Of a DNA stretch of 64,000 nucleotides, positions 15,479 through 23,978 are shown piece after piece. The notes beneath the pieces were generated by a model. It did not search any database. It saw nothing but the letters and a program-made list of their open reading frames with translations, and was not told the DNA's origin. Each line of letters starts with the position of its first letter. The first letter of the stretch is position 1. Source of the DNA: Deltaproteobacteria bacterium (GTDB lineage Bacteria; Myxococcota_A; Polyangia; Polyangiales; Houyiibacteriaceae); the NCBI GenBank assembly GCA_017644045.1, contig JAEPMI010000003.1, positions 1-64,000 on the forward strand, given 5' to 3'. The position numbers were made by a program, and so were the translations under genes.

Positions 15479-17206
15479 ATGGCCGACACCCGAAGGGACA
15501 AGCGCGCCCCGGTCTCGCTGAAGGTGCGCTTCAAGAGCGCGACCATCGACGAATTCGTCGAGCAGTACAGCGTGGACATCTCCCGCGGGGGCCTGTTCAT
15601 CAAGTCCAAGAAGCCGATGAAGATCGGCACGTTGCTGAAGTTCGAGCTCCAGCTGAAGGACGAGTCCCGCCTCATCCACGGCGTCGGCCGTGTGGTGTGG
15701 AAGCGCGACGCCGAAGAGGCCGCCGACAACGCTCCCGCGGGGATGGGCATCAAGTTCATCAAGATGGGTGCGGACAGCCGCACGCTGGTGCAGCAGATCG
15801 TCGAAGGCCGCGGCGACAAGCCCGGCACCTTCGACGAGGGTGCCGAGGGTCCGAAGAAGGAGGAAGGCTTCTTCCCGGACAGCGGTCCGGCCGAGCTGCC
15901 GAACCCGGAGGACCGCACCCAGGTCCGGCACGCCAGCGAGTTCCTCGCCGAGGCGCTCAGCGACTCCGACGGCGCCGCCGCGGAAGCCGCCGAGAGCGCC
16001 GAGGCCGCGCGCAAGCGTACCGAGGAGATCCAGAAGGAACGCGCCGAGGCCGAGGAGCGACGCAAGGCCGAAGAGGCCGCTGCGGCCGCGCGACTGCGCG
16101 AGCAGGAGGAGGCCGCCGCGAAGGCCGCCGCCGCCGCGAAGGCCGCCGAAGCCGAAGAGGCAGAGGCGGAAGAGGCCGACGATGCCGCGGCCACCGCGGA
16201 CATGAACGTCGACGACCTCGTCGCCGACATGACCGTCCCCGACGACTCCGCGGCCGTGGGTGCCGCGGACACCGAGTTCGCCAAGCCGCCGCCCAAGAAG
16301 GACGAGGAGAAGAAGGCCGTCGCGCCGCGTGTTCCGTCCGAGCGCCCGCCGGCTCCCTCGGAGCAGTCCGGCTCGCCGATGATGCTCATCCTCCTCGTGC
16401 TGCTGATCGCCGGTGGTGTGGGTGGCTACTTCTGGTGGAGCAGCCAGCAGGGTGGTGACGAGACCGCCGAGGTCACCGAGGAGCCGGAGGTCGAGGAGCC
16501 GGAGGTCGAAGAGCCGGAGGTCGAGGAGCCGGAGGCCGTCATGGTCGACGTGCACATCGAGTCGAACGTCCCCGCGGAGATCCGCGTGAACGGTGAGTCG
16601 CTCGGCACCACACCGCTCGATGCCCCGCTCGCCGTCGGCGAGGAGGTGACCCTGGTCGCGACCGCCGCCGGTCATGGTCGGGTCGAGCAGACGATCACCC
16701 CCGCGGAGGAGCCGGAGCCCGTGAGCTTCGAGCTCGCGGCGATCGCCTACGTGGTCGTCGTCCAGACCGATCCCCCGCAGTCGCGGGTGACGGTGTCGGG
16801 TGAGAACCAGATGAGCCCGGCGCGCTTCGAGCTCGACGAGGCCGTCAGTGGTGACCTCACGGTCGCCGTCAGCAAGCCGGGCTTCCGGATGCAGACGATG
16901 ACCGTCACCCCCGCCATGTTCACCGAGCAGGATGGCGCGATGGTCGCGACGGTGGAGGTCACCCTCGAGAGCCGCTCCGGTCCGGCCACCACCACGATGG
17001 TCACGCCGATGGACACCGAGATGGCCGCGACGATGGAGACCGCCATGGAAGCCACGATGGAGGCGACCATGGACGCCACGATGGAAGCGGCGACCATGGA
17101 AGCCACGATGGAGGCGACCATGGAAGCCACGATGGAAGCGACCATGGAGGCGGCGATGGAAGCCGCGCCCGCCACGATGGACGCGCCGCCCGACAACCCG
17201 TTCTGA
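15479..17206 (+). CDS. PilZ-domain, coiled-coil, membrane protein with PEGA domain
   Basis: A 575-residue protein. Residues 5-105 form a PilZ domain of the TIGR02266 type (FVEQYSVDISRGGLFIKSKK, then VGRVVWKRD), a family seen mainly in myxobacteria and associated with gliding or c-di-GMP-linked control. Residues 150-250 form an Ala/Glu/Lys/Arg coiled coil. A membrane helix is near residues 300-318 (MMLILLVLLIAGGVGGYFWW). An EEPEVEEPEV linker follows, then PEGA-like beta domains (AEIRVNGESLGTTPLDAPL and a second copy), and a C-terminal tail of Met-Glu-Ala-Thr repeats. The layout suggests signal input in the cytoplasm and surface or periplasmic contact outside. Confidence 0.88.
   Translation: MADTRRDKRAPVSLKVRFKSATIDEFVEQYSVDISRGGLFIKSKKPMKIGTLLKFELQLKDESRLIHGVGRVVWKRDAEEAADNAPAGMGIKFIKMGADSRTLVQQIVEGRGDKPGTFDEGAEGPKKEEGFFPDSGPAELPNPEDRTQVRHASEFLAEALSDSDGAAAEAAESAEAARKRTEEIQKERAEAEERRKAEEAAAAARLREQEEAAAKAAAAAKAAEAEEAEAEEADDAAATADMNVDDLVADMTVPDDSAAVGAADTEFAKPPPKKDEEKKAVAPRVPSERPPAPSEQSGSPMMLILLVLLIAGGVGGYFWWSSQQGGDETAEVTEEPEVEEPEVEEPEVEEPEAVMVDVHIESNVPAEIRVNGESLGTTPLDAPLAVGEEVTLVATAAGHGRVEQTITPAEEPEPVSFELAAIAYVVVVQTDPPQSRVTVSGENQMSPARFELDEAVSGDLTVAVSKPGFRMQTMTVTPAMFTEQDGAMVATVEVTLESRSGPATTTMVTPMDTEMAATMETAMEATMEATMDATMEAATMEATMEATMEATMEATMEAAMEAAPATMDAPPDNPF
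17033..17170 (+). repeat. In-frame MEAT tetrapeptide repeat tract
   Basis: A tandem DNA repeat with a 12-bp period (variants of ATGGAAGCCACG) near the end of the PilZ/PEGA gene. It encodes about ten copies of Met-Glu-Ala-Thr or Met-Glu-Ala-Ala, residues about 519-562. The period is a multiple of three, so unit gain or loss keeps the frame. The tract is expected to be length-variable between strains (inference). Confidence 0.85.
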
Positions 17207-17265
17207 TCCGCTGCGAGTACGTCGGGGCAGGCCCGGTGACCAAGGCCATGGAATACTCTGGCCGG

Positions 17266-19116
17266 ATGGGTGTGCTGCGCAAGCCATACTTCCCGAGGAG
17301 CTGCGGGCTCATGGTCCTACTCGCGGCCTGCAGCGGGGCGCCTTCGACCCAGGTGAGTTTCGTGATCGACCAGGGGCCGGGTCTCGAGGTGGCCTCTCTT
17401 CGCATCGTCGTGGCGAACACCTCTGAGCTACCCGAGCGGATCGTGACGGATGCCTTCTACGAGCTCGATGAGGGCAACTCGCTACCGATCTCCCACCCGC
17501 TGGTCCCATCGGGCGGGGACCCGTCCCGCACCTACCGCGCCTCGTTCCTGGCGTACGACCGAGCGGGGGAGCTCCTGGGCCAGCAGACCTTCCACGGCAC
17601 CTACCGGCCGGGGGAAGTGGTGGAGGTCCCCGTCGTGTTCTCGGCGGAGTGCGTCGCGAGCATCTGTGACGCTGCCGGATTGCGTTGTGAGCTCGGCAGC
17701 TGTGTCGAGAGCGCGCCGACCCCCGACACGGCACCGGCCGACGAGACCCAGGTCCGATTCGACGTCTTCGTCCCGCCGGAGCTCGCCATCGATGCGGTCG
17801 AGCTCGAGACCATCGGCAGCGCGAGCCCCAACCTGAGAGCCACCTTGGACGAGGGGGTCCCACTGACCGTGGTGGCCCGTCCCGCACGGGACGAGCCGGG
17901 CCTCTTCACGACCCGGGTCAGCTACTACGCCGGCTCTTCGCTCGTGGCGCGGGAGAGTCTTCGCTGGTCGTTCGTTCCAGGGGAGCGACGCACGATTCGC
18001 CTCGAACCGAGCACGGCTTGTCTCGGCTTCACATGCGATGACCTCGGGTACCGTTGCATCGAGGGAATCTGCGTCGAGCAGTGCGTCGAGGGCAGCCTGT
18101 CGGATCCCATGCGTCCGGAGGCGATCCCCTGTGAGAGCTTCGCGAGCGACGATGCGCTCTGCGTCGCGGGCGAGCACGTCGCCCGACGCATCGATGGGTT
18201 GCTCCAGTTCGACCCCGAGGCCTCGTGCATCCTCGGCTGTGAGGGCATCCCTCGGTGCGCCGAGCTCCTTCCCGCGAGCGTTGGGTTGAGCCTTCCCGCC
18301 GCGGACACGGCCCCAGAGCTCGCGGTGCTCGCGGGAGACGAACGCACGCTTCCATCGGACGACTGCGAACCTCGCGAGACCTCGTTCGGGAGGGTGATGG
18401 CGTGTGAGCTCGACTCCCTCTGGATCGAAGCGGGTGGCCGCCTGCTGATCGAAGAGTCGTCGGTCCCGGTGGTGCTGCTCGTGCGCCAGAGCGTTCGCAT
18501 CGAGGGAGAAGTCAACGTCGCGGGGACCCTCCCCGGCGAGTCCTCTCCCCGCGATGGGCAGAGCTCGGGCGATGGGGGCGGCGGAGGCTCGCGCGGCGGT
18601 AACGGCGGCGGCCGCGACGAGAACGTCGAGCTGGATCTGCCGCCCGAACGTTGGCTCTTCATCGATGGTGGGATGGGGGGCGCGGGTATCCGGAGCGGCG
18701 GTCTGGCGGGCGGACGTATCCAGATCAGCGCCGGTGTGGGGATTCATATCGATGGGGACGGCTCGATCCTGGCGTCTGGTAAGAACGGTGGCCCGGACGG
18801 AGACGTCGGCTCTGGCGGAGGTGCGGGTGGCGTCGTCGTGCTCGATGCGCCCGAGGTCACGATGCGCGTGGGCGACTGCCCGGGCGATTGCGTCATCTCC
18901 GTCCGAGGCGGGGATGGCGGCGGACCCGACGGGGGACTTGGTGCCCGCCAGCTCGATGGAGCGGCCGGCGAGAACCAGAGCGGTGGCGGCGGCGGCGTGG
19001 GGCTCGTTCGAATCGTGACCCTCGATCCCAACCGTCGCGACTACGAGCCGGGAGTGATGGGTGTGTGGGGCACCACGATCGCCCTGTCGGACATCGAGGT
19101 CGGGGTCCCTCGATGA
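17266..19116 (+). CDS. Large Gly-rich lipoprotein, first gene of a kinase operon
   Basis: A 616-residue lipoprotein: Cys22 follows LMVLLAAC. The first half has two strand-rich domains with GEVVEVPVVF and RTIRLEPS endings, each followed by a small Cys cluster (CVASICDAAGLRCELGSC and CLGFTCDDLGYRC). The second half (about residue 400 on) is a beta-helix-like region very rich in Gly (SSGDGGGGGSRGGNGGG and similar), a pattern of glycine-rich repeats seen in surface adhesins. ATGs at 17248 and a GTG at 17236 lie upstream in frame; 17266 gives a normal lipoprotein signal. The stop overlaps the kinase start (ATGA). Confidence 0.8.
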   Translation: MGVLRKPYFPRSCGLMVLLAACSGAPSTQVSFVIDQGPGLEVASLRIVVANTSELPERIVTDAFYELDEGNSLPISHPLVPSGGDPSRTYRASFLAYDRAGELLGQQTFHGTYRPGEVVEVPVVFSAECVASICDAAGLRCELGSCVESAPTPDTAPADETQVRFDVFVPPELAIDAVELETIGSASPNLRATLDEGVPLTVVARPARDEPGLFTTRVSYYAGSSLVARESLRWSFVPGERRTIRLEPSTACLGFTCDDLGYRCIEGICVEQCVEGSLSDPMRPEAIPCESFASDDALCVAGEHVARRIDGLLQFDPEASCILGCEGIPRCAELLPASVGLSLPAADTAPELAVLAGDERTLPSDDCEPRETSFGRVMACELDSLWIEAGGRLLIEESSVPVVLLVRQSVRIEGEVNVAGTLPGESSPRDGQSSGDGGGGGSRGGNGGGRDENVELDLPPERWLFIDGGMGGAGIRSGGLAGGRIQISAGVGIHIDGDGSILASGKNGGPDGDVGSGGGAGGVVVLDAPEVTMRVGDCPGDCVISVRGGDGGGPDGGLGARQLDGAAGENQSGGGGGVGLVRIVTLDPNRRDYEPGVMGVWGTTIALSDIEVGVPR

Positions 19117-20462
19117 GCGCGGCGAGACCCTATCGTTTCGTGCGCACCGTCGCCGAGGGCGGCATGGGCACCGTGGAGCTGGCCGTACGCCGCGAAGGCG
19201 ACTTTCGCCGGCTCTACGCGCTCAAACGACCCCACCCGGAGCTCGCTCGCGACCCCGAAGCGCGGCGCGCCTTTCGAGACGAGGCTCGCCTCGCGGGGCT
19301 CCTCCACCACCCCAACGTCGTGAGCGTCCTCGACGTCGGGGAGGACCGCAACGGCCCTTTCGCGGCAATGGAGTTCATCCATGGGGTGAGCCTCTCCAAG
19401 CTCCTGCGCACATCGCAGGGACCGCTGCCCGAGTATGTGGCCTGCTCGATCCTCCACGACGTGGCGCAGGGACTCCACGCGGCACACTCGTTGTGCGATG
19501 CCAACGGGCGCTGGCTTCGGCTGGTGCACCGCGACGTCTCACCCGCGAACATCATCGTGGGCTTCGATGGAGTTGCGAGGCTCGCCGACTTCGGCATCGC
19601 CAAGGTCGAGTGGAGCGAACGGACGAGCACGGGCATCCTGAAGGGCAAGCTCGGCTACTTCTCTCCCGAGCAGCTGCGCTTCGAGCGAGCGACCGCGAGT
19701 TCGGACCTCTTCTCCTTCGGCGTCGTCATGTGGGAGGCGCTGGCCGGTCGGCGGCTCTATCGCCGCGGGTCACCCGAGGAGACGGTGCGGGCGATCGCGC
19801 ACGAGCCTGCGCCGGACCTGCTTGAGGTCCGCCACGACGTTCATCCGATGATCCAAGAGACCCTCTTCGGCCTCCTGGCCAAGGACCCGGAGGGCCGGAT
19901 CGAGAGCGCGGAGCTCGTGGCCAGCCGACTGCGGCTGCTGATCGCCGACATGACCCTCGCCGACCCCGGCGCGTCGGTGGGCGCATTCTTGCGGGAGCTC
20001 TTCCCCGAAGAGAGCCGCCAGAACCATCTGGAGGACTTCGAGGACGGGGCGAGGAAGGTCCATCGGCGTCTGGCCGTCGCGGGGGGGGCCCTCGCCGCCA
20101 TGGGGACGGCGTTCGTGGCGTTCGTTTCGCTGGGCGCGCCGACTCCTACTGCTTCCAGCGAGAAGGTGATCGCCGCGCCCGCGAATGATACGCCGACCGA
20201 GGGGGAAGAAGAGGAGCCTGCGCAGGTGGCCCTCCCCGTTCCGATCATGCCCGCGGAGGTCGCGACCGACGAGGAGCCCGAGGCGCTGGTCGAGAACCGA
20301 GCGCCGAGCGGTGCCCAGGTGCGCCGGACGAACCGCCGTTCCCGAATGAACACGAATCAGACTCGCACCGCCGAGCGCGCCGACGGGGAGCGAGGGGCGG
20401 CCGAGTCTGCTCCCACCGATGCTCCACGCGGAGGACTGATCGACCGTTGGATGGACCCATGA
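19113..20462 (+). CDS. Membrane Ser/Thr protein kinase
   Basis: A 449-residue eukaryote-like kinase. The Gly loop EGGMGTVELA is at residues 15-24, the ATP Lys at 38, HRDVSPANII with the catalytic Asp141, DFGIAK with Asp159, and GKLGYFSPEQL as the APE-like segment. All catalytic residues are present. A hydrophobic helix follows at about residues 320-342, then a Glu/Pro-rich external tail ending in Arg-rich sequence. There is no PASTA domain. It is the middle gene of an operon with ATGA overlaps on both sides, so it may phosphorylate or be controlled by the flanking lipoprotein and PEGA protein (inference). A run of eight G (20081-20088) lies in the gene. Confidence 0.92.
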   Translation: MSAARPYRFVRTVAEGGMGTVELAVRREGDFRRLYALKRPHPELARDPEARRAFRDEARLAGLLHHPNVVSVLDVGEDRNGPFAAMEFIHGVSLSKLLRTSQGPLPEYVACSILHDVAQGLHAAHSLCDANGRWLRLVHRDVSPANIIVGFDGVARLADFGIAKVEWSERTSTGILKGKLGYFSPEQLRFERATASSDLFSFGVVMWEALAGRRLYRRGSPEETVRAIAHEPAPDLLEVRHDVHPMIQETLFGLLAKDPEGRIESAELVASRLRLLIADMTLADPGASVGAFLRELFPEESRQNHLEDFEDGARKVHRRLAVAGGALAAMGTAFVAFVSLGAPTPTASSEKVIAAPANDTPTEGEEEEPAQVALPVPIMPAEVATDEEPEALVENRAPSGAQVRRTNRRSRMNTNQTRTAERADGERGAAESAPTDAPRGGLIDRWMDP

Positions 20463-21172
20463 TGTTGCGACTCCTGATGTTTCGAGGATTGCTGACGACC
20501 TCGGTTCTCGTCGGCATGACCGGCGCGGCCGCCGCCCAAGCGGACGAGTGCGAGCGCGCGCATCTCCTCGAGAGCTCGGCGCGGGAGCACCTCGCTGGGG
20601 GCGACGCGGCGCGGGCGACGATGCTGCTGCAGCGTGCGCTGCTCGCCTGCCCGACGCCTTCGCTGCGCTTCAACCTCGCGCTATCGCTTCGCGCCGCCGG
20701 CCGCTCGAGGGAGGCGATCCCGCACCTGCTGGAGCTCCAGCGCGGCGAGCACGACCCCGAGCAGGAGCAACCGATCGCCTCGCTCCTGCAGGACGTCCGT
20801 GCGCAGCTCGGTACGGTCGTGCTCCGGCTCCGCCCGAACCGGGCGGGTGCGCTGGTCTTCGTCGATGGTCTGCCCGACGGCGAGACCGACGCGAACGGCT
20901 CACTGACGCTTCAGCTCGACCCCGGTCGCCACCAACTGCGCGCCCAGGCCGACGGCCTCGAGGGCAGCTCGAGTGTCGACGTCGAGAGCGGGACTCGGCA
21001 GCGCTTGGTTCTCGCCCTGAACGAGACGTCGCTGCTCCGGCGCCGCCGGCGCACGAGAGGCATCGCCATCGGGGCGGCGCTGCTCATCGCCGGGGCGTTC
21101 CTCGCGGTGGCACTGAGCGTTCGCGACCGCTCCTGGGGCGGCGATCCCCTCACCGGCGTCAGCCGAACGTAG
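20459..21172 (+). CDS. Secreted TPR/PEGA protein with C-terminal membrane helix
   Basis: A 237-residue protein. It begins with a signal peptide (RGLLTTSVLVGMTGAAAAQA). Residues 30-110 are a TPR-like helix pair (AREHLAGGDAARATMLLQRA, AGRSREAIPHLLEL). A PEGA-type beta domain follows (GALVFVDGLPDGETDANGSL), and a membrane helix sits near the C-terminus (IAIGAALLIAGAFLAVALSV). The start is the ATG at 20459, overlapping the kinase stop, or the next codon at 20462. It is the last gene of the lipoprotein-kinase operon, and repeat copy B begins 20 bp after its stop. Confidence 0.85.
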   Translation: MMLRLLMFRGLLTTSVLVGMTGAAAAQADECERAHLLESSAREHLAGGDAARATMLLQRALLACPTPSLRFNLALSLRAAGRSREAIPHLLELQRGEHDPEQEQPIASLLQDVRAQLGTVVLRLRPNRAGALVFVDGLPDGETDANGSLTLQLDPGRHQLRAQADGLEGSSSVDVESGTRQRLVLALNETSLLRRRRRTRGIAIGAALLIAGAFLAVALSVRDRSWGGDPLTGVSRT

Positions 21173-21294
21173 AGGGGAGGCCGTGCGAAGGCCTTGGGGG
21201 ACGCAGCGCGAAGCGCGAGGACGCACCGAGCGGCTTCGCCGCGAGACCTTCAGGTTTTTGGGGGAAAGGAGGAGCGATTCACTCGCGACGACTG

Positions 21295-21317
21295 GGGGGA
21301 TTTTTTCAAAATCCCCC
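21295..21317. terminator. Terminator-like hairpin 1 of repeat copy B
   Basis: A perfect 10-bp stem: GGGGGATTTT at 21295-21304 and AAAATCCCCC at 21308-21317, with a TTC loop. It lies between two converging genes and could stop both transcripts. Confidence 0.7.
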
Positions 21318-21338
21318 GCCCAAAACGCAGTTTTGGGC
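21318..21338. terminator. Terminator-like hairpin 2 of repeat copy B
   Basis: A perfect 9-bp stem directly after hairpin 1: GCCCAAAAC at 21318-21326 and GTTTTGGGC at 21330-21338, loop GCA. The two hairpins stacked end to end make this one of the strongest structured spots in the window. Confidence 0.65.
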
Positions 21339-21348
21339 CAGGAACTAC

Positions 21349-23859
21349 CTACGGAGGTGTCAGGTGGTCGGCGACGTAGTCGACCTCGTTCGACGGGAGC
21401 GCGAAGGTCTCGAGGCGATGCTCTTCGAGGAACGTCTCATCGAAGTCTTCGAGGGGGAAGTCGACGCGGATCGCGTAACTCTTCCCAGTGAGGCGGTCAC
21501 CGACCCAGAACGCGACGGGCATGGTCCAGCGACCACCCTCGAGAAGCGCTCCATGCACCGCTACCAGCTCTTCGGGGGTCCAGCCCCCCGGCGAGTCCTC
21601 GATGAACTGCACGTCGTAGTCGTCGGCGACCGTCCAGTCGTCGAGGTTGGCCGAGCTCCCTCGTCCATCCCAGTGCCGATAGGTCGAGAACGGGTAGCTT
21701 CCGAAGCTGTCGTGAACGGTGCCGCTCAGCTCGAGTCGCCGCGTCCTCGGCCGGATGGTCCGCTCCTCGGGCGTTCCCTCCAGGTCGAGGGTGGCCCCGA
21801 TGTCGGCGATGGTGCCCTCGTCACGGTAGGTCAGCGGAACCGCCGAGTCGTTGCTCCGCACCGGCTCGGTCGTGTCGCGGATCACGACGTTGCGGAGCAC
21901 GCCCTTGAAGTTCGAGTAGGCGTAGTTGATGCCGCGTCGGAAGTTCACGATCTCGACGTCGATGAAGTTGAAGTTCTCGATCTTGGTGAACATCAAGAAG
22001 CCGCTGCCCGTACCTTCGCCGATGAGCACGATGTCGCGGAAGGTGTAGTCCCAGCTGTAGGAAGCGAAGTCCATGCCCTGCTGGATGCGCCAGCCCCGGA
22101 AGCCCACGAACTCGTTCAGGAGGTCGGTGTGGGCGCGGTACCAGCTGCCGCGGTGCGTCGACCGGATCGCGGTCTCGGCCGCAAAGGCTTCGTTGTCTCG
22201 GAAGTCGATGATCTGGAAGAAGTCCGGGTCCGGCGGACCCAGCGGGTCGTCTCCGTTCGAGCTCTCCCAGTCGTGGAGCGGAAGCGGGTCGAAGCGGTAG
22301 CTGTGGCGGTCGGGCACCCTGCCTCCGGCGATGTAGCCGGTCAGCTGTCCGATGCGCCCCTCGAAGGACCAGCCCACGAGGCAGTTGGCGGCCACGTTCC
22401 CGTGCTGGAAGAGGCCGCGCGTCATGAGCGTGTAGCATTCGCCTCGGCTCCCAGGACCGAAGCCCTGGTCGAGCGAGTCACGCACGCTCAGGGCGGTCCC
22501 GCCGGAGATCGTCGAGACGAGGTTGCCCACCCACTCGCCGACCTCGGACCCGGCCTCCGCGACGATGCCCGAGCCCGCGACGTCGAACACCACGTTGTGA
22601 TTGACCGCCGCGACCGAGTCGTGATGAACGATGCCCCACCCGGGGCCTCCCTGGATGACGTTCGAGTCGAAGACCACGGTGCTCCGACCGGCGGTGCCGG
22701 AGCGGTGCACGTGCAGGGGGTAGCGCCCGAGAACGTTCTCGCCGCCCGCGGGTAGGCTCCTGCTCGTACGGCCCATCTCGACGAACGAGGCGAAGCGGAC
22801 CATGGCGGCGTCGGAGTGCATGATCATGAAGTGCCCGCGCACGCCGGCCGGGTTCTCGCTCTCGAAGACGATGTTGCGTGAGAGGTTGGCGACGTAGGAG
22901 TGGAGCTCGTGACCGGCGGGGGCGTCGTGGTCGTAGGCAAGGGACGAGTCCAGCCGGAGCTGCGCGCCATCGATGCCGACGAGGCCCACTTGCTCGTCCT
23001 CGCTCCGCAGGACGCCACGGCGACCGTCGCCCCGGTTGAAGTGGGTGCCCACGACCAGCAGTCGATCCGCCCCGGTCCAGCCGACCGGTTCGCGCTCGAC
23101 CCGGAGCGTGTCCTGCCCCGCCGAGGGCGCGTCGGCCAACGCCACGAACGGGGTCTTGGGGGCGCCGTGGATCGACACGTTCCCGTGGAGAATCGCGCCA
23201 CGGCTCAGCTCGAAGGGATCGGCGACCTGGTCGATGGGGCCATCCGGGAACGTGACCCGGACCGACACCGACTCGGGCATCGGCGCCTCCTGGCTGCCCA
23301 TCACCACGTACGAGTGGGGCGCGGAGATCAGCGTATCCACGCGAAGGTGCGTCGATCGCGTGGGGTCGAACTCGAGGAAGCCCTCGACCTTCACGTAGTG
23401 AAGAGCCGGCGACTCCTCGAGGTCGAAGGTGACACCCACCCCGTGGGCGATGAGGACGTCCGCGCCGTCCAGCGGGACCTCGCGACCTCGCCACGTGTTC
23501 GGGTCGGACCACATGCCGCAATGGATGGCGATGTGGGTCGCGCTCTCCTCCGTGACCAACCCCATCGCGGCTTCGTGCTCCTCGAGCCGCTCCGGATCGT
23601 GGGGGTGCGGGGCGGAGCCATCGTGGGTGTGGGCTCCGTCGGCGTGCTCCCGGCAGAACTCGTCGCGCGCTGGGGTGTCGACGACCATCCCGGGGTCGAT
23701 TCCACCACCATCGGGGTCACCCCCGCCATCGGTCCGGCCTGGGTCGACGCTCCCATCGGCGGTCTCCGCCGGCGGCCCTGCGTCTTCCGAGGTCGCTGGG
23801 GCCGAGCCGCAGCCGGCGATGAGAACGATGAGGGCGATGTGGGTGGGTACGCTGTGCAT
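21349..23859 (-). CDS. G8-domain lipoprotein, CEMIP-like
   Basis: An 836-residue lipoprotein (Cys17 in LIVLIAGC). After an Asp/Gly linker there is a His-rich stretch (residues 71-100, with HADGAHTHDGSAPHPHDP) that may bind metal. It is followed by a G8 domain starting at about residue 115 (HCGMWSDPNTWRGREVPLDG, then DVLIAHGVGVTFDLEESPAL). G8 domains are known from CEMIP/KIAA1199 and PKHD1, proteins tied to hyaluronan and ciliary matrices. From about residue 330 the protein reads as a parallel beta-helix (repeated short strands, SGGTALSVRD, NHNVVFDVAGSGIV). The start ATG 23859 gives the signal peptide. Its promoter faces a divergent regulator gene. Confidence 0.85.
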   Translation of the reverse strand: MHSVPTHIALIVLIAGCGSAPATSEDAGPPAETADGSVDPGRTDGGGDPDGGGIDPGMVVDTPARDEFCREHADGAHTHDGSAPHPHDPERLEEHEAAMGLVTEESATHIAIHCGMWSDPNTWRGREVPLDGADVLIAHGVGVTFDLEESPALHYVKVEGFLEFDPTRSTHLRVDTLISAPHSYVVMGSQEAPMPESVSVRVTFPDGPIDQVADPFELSRGAILHGNVSIHGAPKTPFVALADAPSAGQDTLRVEREPVGWTGADRLLVVGTHFNRGDGRRGVLRSEDEQVGLVGIDGAQLRLDSSLAYDHDAPAGHELHSYVANLSRNIVFESENPAGVRGHFMIMHSDAAMVRFASFVEMGRTSRSLPAGGENVLGRYPLHVHRSGTAGRSTVVFDSNVIQGGPGWGIVHHDSVAAVNHNVVFDVAGSGIVAEAGSEVGEWVGNLVSTISGGTALSVRDSLDQGFGPGSRGECYTLMTRGLFQHGNVAANCLVGWSFEGRIGQLTGYIAGGRVPDRHSYRFDPLPLHDWESSNGDDPLGPPDPDFFQIIDFRDNEAFAAETAIRSTHRGSWYRAHTDLLNEFVGFRGWRIQQGMDFASYSWDYTFRDIVLIGEGTGSGFLMFTKIENFNFIDVEIVNFRRGINYAYSNFKGVLRNVVIRDTTEPVRSNDSAVPLTYRDEGTIADIGATLDLEGTPEERTIRPRTRRLELSGTVHDSFGSYPFSTYRHWDGRGSSANLDDWTVADDYDVQFIEDSPGGWTPEELVAVHGALLEGGRWTMPVAFWVGDRLTGKSYAIRVDFPLEDFDETFLEEHRLETFALPSNEVDYVADHLTPP

Positions 23860-23978
23860 GAGCTGGTCTCCGAATCGGTCCGGCACACGCTAGCGGCGTC
23901 TGGCTCGACCCCTGGTAACCCGGATGTCGCCCATTCGAGGGCCGGCGGCCTCGTTCGGATTCGCGCGACGCTGCCGGT

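Larger units (their letters stand above)
21193..21338 (+). repeat. Intergenic repeat, copy B
   Basis: Second copy of the repeat, same orientation relative to the upstream gene. It shares the CTTGG(A/G)GGACG start, the GCGCGAAGCGCGAGGACGC block, the GCGGC/GCCGC hairpin (loop TTC here), TTCAGGTTTTTGGGGG, GAGCGATTCACTCGCGACGA and the end hairpin. It carries an extra second hairpin that copy C also has in weaker form. It fills the gap between the kinase operon and the converging G8 gene. Confidence 0.9.

Noticed and set aside
14621-17287. 888-residue minus-strand frame rich in His/Arg/Gly
   Set aside because: The His/Arg richness is the reverse reading of the ATGGAAGCC repeats and the coiled coil of the PilZ/PEGA gene.
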